Part shown: in pieces, positions 6,620 to 14,257 of the stretch
Numbering within the stretch: the stretch's first letter is position 1
How the letters are laid out: each line of letters begins with the position of its first letter
Assembly: GCA_964431965.1 (NCBI GenBank)
Contig: CAYSLU010000051.1
Coordinates: 1-37,482 of the forward strand
From: CAYSLU01 sp964431965
GTDB lineage: Bacteria; Verrucomicrobiota; Kiritimatiellia; CAIKKV01; CAYSLU01
Length of the DNA: 37,482 bases
Reading direction: 5' to 3'
The notes under the pieces: model-generated
The model's database searches: none
What the model was told of the DNA's origin: nothing
The model's input: only the letters and a program-made list of their open reading frames with translations
Position numbers and translations under genes: made by a program

Positions 6620-9163
6620 ATGCCGAACCGCGACCTGCCCATCTACGAGATCGAGGCCGACCTGGTCGCCGCCCTGCGCGCCGGCCCGCGCCTCGTGGTC
6701 TCGGCGCCCACCGGCTCCGGCAAGTCGACGCAGATCCCGCAGATGATCGCGGACCAGATCCTGCCGCCGAACCGCCGGGTCGTCGTGCTCCAGCCCCGCC
6801 GCCTGCCGACCCGCATGCTGGCCGCCCGCGTGGCGTCCGAACGCGGCGCGCGCCTCGGCGGCGAGGTCGGCTATCAGATCCGCTTTCAGGACGTCTCATC
6901 GTCCGAGACGCGCATCAAGTACGTGACCGAGGGCATCCTGCTCCGCCAGATGCTCACGAACCCGTCACTCCCGGGCGTCGGCGCGGTCATCTTCGACGAA
7001 TTCCATGAACGCCACCTCTACGGCGACCTAAGCCTCGGGCGGGCGCTCGCGCTGCAGGCGACGGTCCGCCCCGACCTCCTCATCGTGGTCATGTCGGCCA
7101 CGCTCGACGTCGAGCCACTCGCCCGGTTCCTGGACCCGTGCCGCGTGCTCTCCTCGGCCGGCCGCATGTACCCGGTGCGGATCCAGTACCTCGAGCGACC
7201 CGTGGACTTCACGCGTGTGCCAGTCTGGGAGGCCGCAGCCCGGGAGTTCGAGCGCATGGTGCTGGCGGGCGCGGAAGGCGATGTCCTCATCTTCATGCCC
7301 GGCGCCTTTGAGATCGGGCGAACGGTCCGGGCCATCGAGAACCTGCCGGCGGCCCGCGGGTTCGTCGTCCGCCCGCTCCACGGCGAACTCCCGGCCGCCA
7401 GCCAGGACGCCGCCCTCGCCCGGACCGAGCGGCGCAAGGTCGTCGTCTCGACGAACGTGGCCGAGACCTCGCTCACGATCGACGGCGTTCGCCTCGTGAT
7501 CGACGGCGGCCTCGCGCGCATCCCGCGCTTCGATGCGCACCGCGGCATCAACACCCTGTGGATCGAGCGGATCAGCCGCGCCTCGGCGGACCAGCGCGCC
7601 GGACGGGCCGGCCGCACCGCGCCCGGCGAGTGCCTCCGGCTCTGGACCGAGGCCGAGCACGCGCAGCGGCCGGAGCGGGAGCTGCCCGAGGTCCGGCGGC
7701 TCGATCTGGCGGAGGCACTGCTGACCCTGAAGGCCGGCGGCCTGGACGACGACGAGGCGTTCCGCTGGTTCGAGCCGCCCGAGCCGCGCGCGCTCGAGCG
7801 CGCGGAAAACCTGCTGCGCGATCTCGGCGCAGCCGATCCGCATACCGGCCGGCTCACGGAGCTCGGCCGGCGCATGGTCGCCTTCCCTGCCCACCCGCGC
7901 TACTCGCGCATGCTCCTCGCCGCGGGCCAGCTCGGGTGCGTGCGCGAGGCGGCCCTGATCGCCGCGCTGACGCAGGGCCGCCAGCTCCTGCTCCGCCGGC
8001 CCACCTCTGACGCCAAGGACCGGCGCGGCGAGCTGGTGGACGAGGAGATCGAATCGGACTTCTTCCTCCTCATGCGCGCCTGGGAGCATGCGGACCGCAG
8101 CGACTACCGCGTCGACGAGTGCGACCGCATCGGCGTCCACGCCATGTCCGCGCGCCAGGTCCGGCCGGCCTACGCGCTCTTCCTTCGCATGGCCCACGCG
8201 CAGGGCCTGCCGGCGAACAGCCGCCCCGCCCCCGCCGAGTCGGTCGCCAAGTGCGTGCTCACCGGATTCGCCGACCAGCTCGCCCGCCGCCTCGACAGCG
8301 GGACGTTCCGCTGCCTGCTGGTTCACGGCCGCCGCGGCACGCTCGCGCGGGACAGCACGGTCCGCCGCAGCCCCCTCCTCGTCGCCGCCGAGATCGACGA
8401 GATCGAGGGCAAGGACGCGGAAAAGAGCGTGCAGCTCAGCCTGGCCACCGGCGTGCGCCGCGAGTGGCTGGAGGAGCTGTTCCCCGCGAACGTCGAGCGG
8501 GTCCAGCGCGCCATCTTCGATTCCGCCGCGAAGCGGGTGGTCTGCGACGAGCAGGTCCTGTTCCGCGACCTCGTCGTAGACAGCCGGCGCCGCGACAGCC
8601 CGCCGGCCGGCGCCGCCGCCGCCCTGCTCGCGGAGCATGTGCTGAAGGGCACGCTCACGCTCCAGCACTGGGACCACCGCGTCGAACAGTGGATCCTGCG
8701 ACTCGCGTTCCTGGCCGAGCACTGCCCCGACCAGGGGCTGCCGCCCCTCACGCCTGACGACCGGCGGACGATGGTCGAGCAGATCTGCATGGGTGCGACG
8801 TCATACCGCGACATCAAGGAGCGCCAGGTGTGGCCGACGGTCAGCGCCTGGCTGAGCCCGGCCCAGCAGCGGCTGCTGGACCGCCACGCGCCGGAGCGCC
8901 TGGAGCTGGCGAACGGGCGCCAGGCGCGCGTCACCTACGCCGCCGGATCGCCGCCCTTCATCTCGCTCCGCATCCAGGAGCTCTACGGCGTCACCGAGAC
9001 GCCCCGGATCGCGATGGGCCGGGCGGGCGTGGTCGTTCACATCCTCGCGCCCAACCAGCGCCCGGTCCAGGTCACACAGGATCTCGCCAGCTTCTGGCGC
9101 GAGGGCTACCCGCGCGCGAAGCAGGAGCTGCAACGGAAGTACCCCAAGCACGAATGGCGGTGA
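6620..9163 (+). CDS. hrpB: ATP-dependent RNA helicase, HrpB-type (DEAH superfamily 2)
   Basis: An 847-aa DExH helicase. Walker A APTGSGKST occupies residues 29-37. Motif II is DEFH (126-129, in IFDEFHERH) and motif III is SAT (159-161). The C-terminal RecA lobe carries TNVAETSLTIDG and motif VI QRAGRAGR. The HA2/OB region and a long HrpB-specific C-terminal domain follow (EWLEELFP, RIQELYGVTETPRI). The DEFH variant and this C-terminal extension separate HrpB from the longer HrpA. Family members are widespread, but their RNA substrate is poorly defined. GAGG precedes ATG 6620 with good spacing. Confidence 0.92.
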   Translation: MPNRDLPIYEIEADLVAALRAGPRLVVSAPTGSGKSTQIPQMIADQILPPNRRVVVLQPRRLPTRMLAARVASERGARLGGEVGYQIRFQDVSSSETRIKYVTEGILLRQMLTNPSLPGVGAVIFDEFHERHLYGDLSLGRALALQATVRPDLLIVVMSATLDVEPLARFLDPCRVLSSAGRMYPVRIQYLERPVDFTRVPVWEAAAREFERMVLAGAEGDVLIFMPGAFEIGRTVRAIENLPAARGFVVRPLHGELPAASQDAALARTERRKVVVSTNVAETSLTIDGVRLVIDGGLARIPRFDAHRGINTLWIERISRASADQRAGRAGRTAPGECLRLWTEAEHAQRPERELPEVRRLDLAEALLTLKAGGLDDDEAFRWFEPPEPRALERAENLLRDLGAADPHTGRLTELGRRMVAFPAHPRYSRMLLAAGQLGCVREAALIAALTQGRQLLLRRPTSDAKDRRGELVDEEIESDFFLLMRAWEHADRSDYRVDECDRIGVHAMSARQVRPAYALFLRMAHAQGLPANSRPAPAESVAKCVLTGFADQLARRLDSGTFRCLLVHGRRGTLARDSTVRRSPLLVAAEIDEIEGKDAEKSVQLSLATGVRREWLEELFPANVERVQRAIFDSAAKRVVCDEQVLFRDLVVDSRRRDSPPAGAAAALLAEHVLKGTLTLQHWDHRVEQWILRLAFLAEHCPDQGLPPLTPDDRRTMVEQICMGATSYRDIKERQVWPTVSAWLSPAQQRLLDRHAPERLELANGRQARVTYAAGSPPFISLRIQELYGVTETPRIAMGRAGVVVHILAPNQRPVQVTQDLASFWREGYPRAKQELQRKYPKHEWR

Positions 9164-9170
9164 GGCGACG

Positions 9171-10328
9171 ATGAGCGGCCACTGGGCGTTCCTGATCTTT
9201 CTGGCGTCGATCGTGCCGGCCTACGCGATTATGCACGGCTACGTGTTCCGCAAGCTCCGGCAGGCTTTTCGCCCGCGCGGAGCCGCGACCGCCGCGCTCT
9301 TCGCCGCACTCGCCGGGCTGTCGCTGCTGCCCTTCGCCGCCCATCTGCTCGACCGCGCGGGCCACGAGCGCAGCGCCTCCGCCCTGGGCCTGCCCGGCTA
9401 CCTCTGGCTCGCCGCCTCCTTCTGGTACTCCGGCCTGGCGCTGGCCGCGGACGCCTGGAACGGCCTGGTCCAGCTGGCCGGGCATGCCTGGCCGGGCGCC
9501 CGCGCCGGGCGCGTGTCCCCCCGCCGGCAGACCACAGCCGCCGCGGCCCTCGTCGTCGTGGCCATCGCGGCCGGCCTGGTCGAAGCGGGGCGCGTGCGCG
9601 TGCATGAGATCGACGTGCCGGCACCCGCCGTGAGCCGGGCCGAGCGGCCCATCCGCATCGCCCAGATCTCCGACGTCCATCTGAGCACGGACCACGGCGA
9701 CCGGCTGGCGCGCGACCTGGTCCGCCGGATCCGCGAAATCGCGCCGGACGTGCTCGTGAGCACGGGCGACCTGATCGACGAGCCCCTCGCGATCATCCCC
9801 GGCCCCGCGGCCGAGCTCGCGGCGCTCGACCCGCCCCTCGGCAAGTACGCCGTGCTCGGGAACCACGAGTACTACACCGGCATGGACGACGCGATCGCGT
9901 TCCACGAGGCCGCCGGATTCCGCCTCCTGCGCCAGGCAAGCACGACCATCGGCGGCTGGCTGCGCCTCGCCGGAGTGGACGACCCCGCCGGCCGGTACGT
10001 GGGCCCGGTGGGGCTGGACGACGAGCGCCTGGCGCTGGGCGCCTCCGTGCGCGGCCAGTTCGTTGTGCTGCTGAAGCACCAGCCGACGGCACGGGCCGAT
10101 TCCGCGCGCCGCTTCGACCTTCAGCTGTCCGGCCACACGCACGGGGGGCAGCTCTTTCCGTTCCACGGCGTCGTGCGCGCGCTGTTCCCGTGGCTCAGCG
10201 GCTGGCACCCGCTGCCGGAAGGCGGCGCGCTCTTCATCAGCCGCGGCGTCGGGACGTGGGGCCCGCCGCTGCGCCTCTTCGCGCCACCCGAGATTGTCGT
10301 GTTCCGGATTACGCCGACCGGGGCCTAG
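9171..10328 (+). CDS. Membrane-anchored metallophosphoesterase (YaeI/YkuE-like)
   Basis: A 385-aa protein with about four N-terminal hydrophobic segments (roughly residues 5-22, 38-60, 76-95 and 121-138). A calcineurin-like phosphoesterase domain follows, with the metal motifs in order: ISDVHL (Asp168, His170), STGDLID (Asp200), LGNHEYY (Asn231, His232) and LSGHTHGGQ near 320. The organisation resembles YaeI/YkuE-type enzymes, some of which act on lipid A precursors or other phosphoesters at the membrane. The substrate here is unknown. It starts 7 bp after the helicase stop with GAGG upstream, and belongs to the same rightward unit. Confidence 0.88.
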   Translation: MSGHWAFLIFLASIVPAYAIMHGYVFRKLRQAFRPRGAATAALFAALAGLSLLPFAAHLLDRAGHERSASALGLPGYLWLAASFWYSGLALAADAWNGLVQLAGHAWPGARAGRVSPRRQTTAAAALVVVAIAAGLVEAGRVRVHEIDVPAPAVSRAERPIRIAQISDVHLSTDHGDRLARDLVRRIREIAPDVLVSTGDLIDEPLAIIPGPAAELAALDPPLGKYAVLGNHEYYTGMDDAIAFHEAAGFRLLRQASTTIGGWLRLAGVDDPAGRYVGPVGLDDERLALGASVRGQFVVLLKHQPTARADSARRFDLQLSGHTHGGQLFPFHGVVRALFPWLSGWHPLPEGGALFISRGVGTWGPPLRLFAPPEIVVFRITPTGA

Positions 10329-10350
10329 CCGGATTGAGTCTGCACACAAA

Positions 10351-10363
10351 ACGTGCTACACGT
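10351..10363. promoter_or_regulatory. Candidate operator/promoter of the vapBC-like pair
   Basis: A perfect 5-bp inverted repeat, ACGTG-CTA-CACGT, lies 25 bp upstream of the antitoxin start. It overlaps a possible -10 (TACACG, 10357-10362) placed 17 bp after a TTGAGT -35 (10334-10339). A TTGAGTNTGCA/TTGAGTGCA near-repeat flanks it. Ribbon-helix-helix antitoxins normally autoregulate by binding such short dyads at their own promoter. That binding is an inference here. Confidence 0.45.
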
Positions 10364-10387
10364 ATTGAGTGCAACAGGAGGCCCACT

Positions 10388-10618
10388 ATGACGAAAAACG
10401 TAACGCTGCGGATGGACGAGGAATTGCTGAGAAAGCTCAGGCATCGGGCGGTTGACTCACATCAGTCGCTCTCCGCGTGGATCGTCACAACCCTGACCCG
10501 GGAGACGCAGCAGCAGGATGGACTGGCGAAGGTCCGCGAGCGGGCGCTGCGCCGGCTCAAGCAGGGCTTCCGGTTGGGCGGTAAGCCCCTCGCGCGGGAG
10601 CAAGCCCATGCGCGGTGA
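10388..10618 (+). CDS. vapB: Ribbon-helix-helix antitoxin (VapB-like)
   Basis: A 76-aa basic protein whose first 40 residues (VTLRMDEELLRKLRHRAV, then SLSAWIVTTL) fit the Arc/MetJ ribbon-helix-helix fold used by many antitoxins for DNA binding. The remaining C-terminal half is probably the toxin-binding tail. AGGAGG (10376-10381) lies 6 bases from ATG 10388. The stop codon overlaps the start of the PIN-domain gene by 11 bp, the typical antitoxin-first, translationally coupled arrangement. Its role is inferred from fold and partner. Confidence 0.85.
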   Translation: MTKNVTLRMDEELLRKLRHRAVDSHQSLSAWIVTTLTRETQQQDGLAKVRERALRRLKQGFRLGGKPLAREQAHAR

Positions 10619-11021
10619 CGTTTTTGTGGACGCCAACATCCTGGTCTATGCCCATGACCGCGATGCCGGGCCGAAGCATGCCCAGGCGCGTCAGCGGGTG
10701 GCGGAACTGTGGCAAGCGGAGTCCATGCCGTGGGTGAGCGTCCAGGTGCTGCAGGAGTTCTTCGTGAACCTGCACCGCAAAGGCGTGCCGCTCGCCGAAT
10801 CGCGTAGCGCCGTGCGCGACTACTCGAAATGGCGGATCGTCGAGAACACGGTGGGCTTGCTGGATCGCGGCCTTTCGGAGATGGAGCGCTGGCAACTGTC
10901 ATTCTGGGATGGACTCATTCTCGCGGCCGCTCGTCAGGCGGGGGCCGACACGCTGTGGACCGAGGATTTCAGTGAAGGTCAGGACTACGGCGGCATTGGC
11001 ATCGTCAATCCGCTGAAGTGA
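10608..11021 (+). CDS. vapC: PIN-domain ribonuclease toxin (VapC-like)
   Basis: A 137-aa PIN-domain protein of normal VapC length. The acidic metal-binding residues are present: Asp8 (VFVDANILVYA), Glu50 (SVQVLQEF), Asp101 (FWDGLIL) and Asp120 (LWTEDF). VapC toxins are Mg-dependent endoribonucleases that cut initiator tRNA or rRNA loops and are neutralised by their cognate antitoxin. ATG 10608 was chosen because it overlaps the antitoxin stop and begins directly at the first PIN strand. The unit stands alone between a phosphoesterase gene and a convergent hydrolase gene, in keeping with the mobile habit of such pairs. Confidence 0.9.
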   Translation: MRGDVFVDANILVYAHDRDAGPKHAQARQRVAELWQAESMPWVSVQVLQEFFVNLHRKGVPLAESRSAVRDYSKWRIVENTVGLLDRGLSEMERWQLSFWDGLILAAARQAGADTLWTEDFSEGQDYGGIGIVNPLK

Positions 11022-11090
11022 GGACTCTGTGGAGGCGGCAGCCCGGAGTTCGCGGGCGAGGCGCGGTCATCCGTGCGACGCCCCGGCTTC

Positions 11091-11948
11091 TCAGGTCGTC
11101 TCCCACACATACTCCTTGGCCGAGGCTCGGCGGACGCGCCCGAAGGCGCACTCGGGGTCGTGGCTTAGGAACAGCACATGTCCCTGCTCCGCAGCCTCCG
11201 AGAGCACCCGCCGCTTCCACTCGAGGATCCGCAGCGGCTCCAGGTCGTAGCTCATGATCCACGCCATCCGCAGGTGCCACCGGGTCGGCACCAGTTCGCA
11301 CGGGCACACCAGAACCGTGTCTCCAGAGCGGACCGTGACCGCCTGATGCCCCGCACAGTGCGCTCCGGTGCGCTCGACCGTCACGCCGGGGGCGACCTCA
11401 GCGATGCCGTCGACGAGATCCACGAGCCCGCGCTCGAACACGGGATCAAAGTCGTCCGGCATGTAGGACCCGTCGGTCAGTTCGTTGGTTTCGTGGGCCG
11501 CGGCCCACTCGGCCTTCTGGATCACGTGCCGGGCCCGCGGAAAGAGGGGCTCAAGGCGATCGCCCACACGGACCGTCAGCCATCCGGCGTGGTCGAGGTG
11601 CAGGTGCGTGAGGATGACGGTGTCGACGTCCGCCGGGCTCACGCCCGCAGCGCGCAGGCTGTCGGGGAGGTTCTCGGCCGGATCGATCCCGTACTCCGCC
11701 TGCTGGCGGGGCGGCAGCTTGTTTCCGACGCCGGCGTCCACGAGGATCGTGCGGCCGCCGCCGCGGATCAGCAGGCTGTTCAGGCCGAACCGGATCCGGT
11801 TGCGTTCATCGGGGGCCGCCTTGCGCGCCCACAGCACGCGCGGCACGGTGTGAAACATCGTGCCGCCGTCCAAAGCGAACCCGCTGTCCCGGACCCAGGC
11901 GGCCTCATACGGCCCGACCCGGATGCTCCTCGCCGCGTTCCGGCTCAT
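11091..11948 (-). CDS. Metallo-beta-lactamase-fold hydrolase
   Basis: A 285-aa MBL-superfamily protein with the zinc motif HLHLDHAG (His115, His117, Asp119, His120). A later AHCAGHQ supplies another histidine ligand, and LFLSHDP lies near the C-terminus. The N-terminal layout (DGGTMFHTVPRVLW and RFGLNSLLIRGGGRTILVDAG) is that of the lactonase/N-acyl-homoserine-lactonase-like branch, but the substrate cannot be inferred. AAGGAG six bases upstream of ATG 11948 fixes the start inside the last 44 bp of the preceding gene, so the two leftward genes are co-transcribed. It converges with vapC. Confidence 0.9.
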   Translation of the reverse strand: MSRNAARSIRVGPYEAAWVRDSGFALDGGTMFHTVPRVLWARKAAPDERNRIRFGLNSLLIRGGGRTILVDAGVGNKLPPRQQAEYGIDPAENLPDSLRAAGVSPADVDTVILTHLHLDHAGWLTVRVGDRLEPLFPRARHVIQKAEWAAAHETNELTDGSYMPDDFDPVFERGLVDLVDGIAEVAPGVTVERTGAHCAGHQAVTVRSGDTVLVCPCELVPTRWHLRMAWIMSYDLEPLRILEWKRRVLSEAAEQGHVLFLSHDPECAFGRVRRASAKEYVWETT

Positions 11949-13215
11949 CCGCCGCTCCTTCCGCCGACGGCGCCCGGCTCGATGCCCGGCGCGTCAGCTC
12001 CGCCGCCTCCTCGGTGGTCGCGGGCCGCCACCGCCGGGTCCGCACCCGGAAATCCGCCCCGCCGGGCTTGAGGACAAAGCTCGTCACGTGCCGCCCGTCC
12101 GGGTTGAACACGTGCGCCCGCCCCTGCTCTCCGCACACGACGAGCGCCCGCGTCTTCTCGTCATGGAACACCGACTCCGGCCGGGCGGAGCGGGCGTCGT
12201 CGATCGCCTTGTGCACCGGACGGTGATCCTGGCGGCGCTCCTCGACGTGGCGCGTTCGCCAGCGGGTCTGGCGGTGCCCGCGCTCGAGAAACTCGGAGAG
12301 CCGCCGCAGAATGGCGGGCACTTCGGCGAGGCTGGCGCGGAACGCGTCCATGCGCCGCGCGTCCCGCGCCGCGTTGGCCCGGCGCTCGGCGCTCTTGAGC
12401 GCCCGCTCCGCCAGCGCATAGGCCCGGTGCACCCACGGCTCCCAGTCCGACCCCATCAGCTCGTCCAGCTCGAGCCCGGGGCCCGTATTGGCGATGGCGT
12501 TCAGCTCCAGGCGCACGGCGCCTCCGGGCGCGCGAGCCTCCACCGCCTGGAAGGTGATCGCCAGGCGCCGGTCGGGCCGCGAGCGAAGCGGGTCGGCCGG
12601 GCTGCGAAAATAGCCGGCCGCCACCTGTCCCAGCACGGAATAGGTCTTGGACGCCTTGCCGAACGAGCTGAGCTGGCGCTGACGGAGGTCGTGCCCGAGC
12701 TGGACGCGCGTCACCACCTCCGCATGCGCGGCATACAGCCGATCGACGCGGTCGTCCCGCGCCTCGATGAACGCCTGGGCCAGGTCGTGCCACTCCGGCT
12801 CGCCGGTCGGCGCGTAGCCACTGAACACGGAGATCGAGGACGGCGGACGCGCGTGCGCGCACTCGGCGGACTCGCAGCGGAAGCAGTACAGCCGCCCCCG
12901 CTGATACGTCGCCGCGCCGGCCTCGGCCTCCTCGAGGTGGGCCAGCACCTGCTCGCGCAGCGGCGGATCGAACTCGAGCTCCCAGCTGCGATCCGGCCGG
13001 GTGACAAAGGAAACGGAGAAGCGCAGGCCCGAAGCCGGCGCGCGCACCGCGACGCCGAACCGGTCGAGCTGCAGGTCCCGCACCAGCGTGCGCAGCGCGT
13101 CCGCGACCGCCTTTTCCCGCCGCTCGATCCGCGACAGCGCGGGCCGGGCCGGCTCGGCTTCCGCCGGACCTTCGGGGCGGGCCGGCTCAGGGGTTGTGGG
13201 TCCATCATCGTTCAC
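11905..13215 (-). CDS. Protein of unknown function with SWIM-like Cys/His cluster
   Basis: A 436-aa soluble protein that I do not recognise. Residues 111-121 (CFRCESAECAH) form a C-x2-C-x4-C-x-H cluster reminiscent of a degenerate SWIM zinc finger. The middle is a long Arg/Ala-rich probably helical stretch, and the C-terminus (VVCGEQGRAHVFNPDGRHVTS) looks like a beta-rich nucleic-acid or ligand-binding end. The start is GTG 13215 with GGAG seven bases upstream. A TATAGT -10 (minus strand, 13239-13244) lies just upstream of it. The last 44 bp overlap the start of the hydrolase gene in another frame. The zinc-binding idea is an inference. Confidence 0.75.
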   Translation of the reverse strand: MNDDGPTTPEPARPEGPAEAEPARPALSRIERREKAVADALRTLVRDLQLDRFGVAVRAPASGLRFSVSFVTRPDRSWELEFDPPLREQVLAHLEEAEAGAATYQRGRLYCFRCESAECAHARPPSSISVFSGYAPTGEPEWHDLAQAFIEARDDRVDRLYAAHAEVVTRVQLGHDLRQRQLSSFGKASKTYSVLGQVAAGYFRSPADPLRSRPDRRLAITFQAVEARAPGGAVRLELNAIANTGPGLELDELMGSDWEPWVHRAYALAERALKSAERRANAARDARRMDAFRASLAEVPAILRRLSEFLERGHRQTRWRTRHVEERRQDHRPVHKAIDDARSARPESVFHDEKTRALVVCGEQGRAHVFNPDGRHVTSFVLKPGGADFRVRTRRWRPATTEEAAELTRRASSRAPSAEGAADEPERGEEHPGRAV

Positions 13216-13238
13216 GGTGGCGCTCCGGATCGGCCGAG

Positions 13239-13244
13239 ACTATA
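13239..13244 (-). promoter_or_regulatory. Candidate -10 box for the leftward SWIM-like gene
   Basis: TATAGT on the minus strand, 23 bp upstream of the GTG start of the leftward gene. It matches five of six bases of the sigma-70 -10 consensus in otherwise GC-rich DNA. The matching -35 region (TGGAGC, minus strand) is poor. It is part of a 152-bp divergent intergenic region. Confidence 0.4.
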
Positions 13245-13300
13245 GCAGACCGGCGCAGCGGGCTCCATCCGACAGCACCACCGGCCCCGACCGTTCGGCC

Positions 13301-13328
13301 TTGATATGCGGCGCAAAACCCGTATGCT
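13301..13328 (+). promoter_or_regulatory. Candidate sigma-70 promoter for the rhomboid gene
   Basis: TTGATA (13301-13306) and TATGCT (13323-13328) are separated by 16 bp and stand out against the GC-rich background. They lie about 40 bp upstream of ATG 13368, which is preceded by GAGCGAGG. This is a good but unproven match to a housekeeping promoter. Confidence 0.5.
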
Positions 13329-13367
13329 CCCGCCGCAACGTACAGTCTGTCCGAGCGAGGTTTTCCC

Positions 13368-14225
13368 ATGCGGATGATCGGAGAGTGCCCGTCACGCGAG
13401 ACCGCCCAGCGGTTCGCCGACTATCTGCTGACGCTGGGCATCGCCGGCGAGGTGCGCGACAAGGCCGACCGCGGACACGTGTGGGTCTACAACGAGGACG
13501 AAGTGGCGCGCGCCGTCGCCGAGCTGGCCCCCTTTCTCCGTGAGCCGGACGCGCCCCGTTACGCGGTTGCCCGACAGGCCGAGGAGATCCGGCGGAAAGC
13601 CGAGCCGGCGGCACCGGCGGCCGCGGCACCCCCCGTGCCCGCGCTGCGCCCGTTCGGGTTCCGTGCGCCGATCACGACGGTACTGGTCGTCACGAGCCTG
13701 CTCGTCTCGCTCCTGTCCGACACCGGCCCGTCGTCCGCCTTCCGCGACTACCTGTTCTGCGACCCCGCCCTCGTGGCGCAAGGCCAGATCTGGCGGCTGT
13801 TCACGCCCGTTTTCGTTCACTTCAGCTTCCTACACATCCTGTTCAACGTGCTGTGGATGAACCACCTCGGCGGCACCATCGAGAGCGCCAAGGGGCCGCT
13901 CTTCTACGCCGTCCTCGTGATCGCCATAGCCTGCGGCTCGAACATCGCCCAGGCGCTGCTGAAGGGCCCGAGCTTCGGCGGCCTGTCCGGCGTGGTCTAC
14001 GGCCTGTTCGGATACATCTGGATGAAGTCCCGCTTCCAGCCCTTCGAAGGGCTCGCGCTGGATCAGTTCACGGTGCTGATGATGCTGGCCTGGCTCGTGA
14101 TGGGCATGTTCGGCGCCATCGGGCCGGTGGCCAACTGGGTGCACGGCGTCGGCCTGCTGATCGGCATCGCCTTCGGCGGCGCGCCGGCCCTCGTCGAGCT
14201 CCTGCGGCGCGGGCGGCGGGTTTGA
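13368..14225 (+). CDS. Rhomboid-family intramembrane serine protease
   Basis: A 285-aa protein with an N-terminal cytosolic domain of about 85 residues (ECPSRETAQRFADYL, then WVYNEDEVARA) resembling the small N-terminal domain of GlpG. A six-helix rhomboid core follows. The catalytic dyad is visible: Ser207 in GGLSGVVYG and His259 in NWVHGVGLL. The HxxFNxxWM-type loop is also there (HILFNVLWMNHLGG). Rhomboids cleave transmembrane segments of membrane proteins; the substrate is unknown. It is preceded by a plausible promoter and followed after 32 bp by trpE. Confidence 0.92.
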   Translation: MRMIGECPSRETAQRFADYLLTLGIAGEVRDKADRGHVWVYNEDEVARAVAELAPFLREPDAPRYAVARQAEEIRRKAEPAAPAAAAPPVPALRPFGFRAPITTVLVVTSLLVSLLSDTGPSSAFRDYLFCDPALVAQGQIWRLFTPVFVHFSFLHILFNVLWMNHLGGTIESAKGPLFYAVLVIAIACGSNIAQALLKGPSFGGLSGVVYGLFGYIWMKSRFQPFEGLALDQFTVLMMLAWLVMGMFGAIGPVANWVHGVGLLIGIAFGGAPALVELLRRGRRV

Positions 14226-14257
14226 CAAGTGCGGCCGGCGCTTCCACAATTCCCGCC

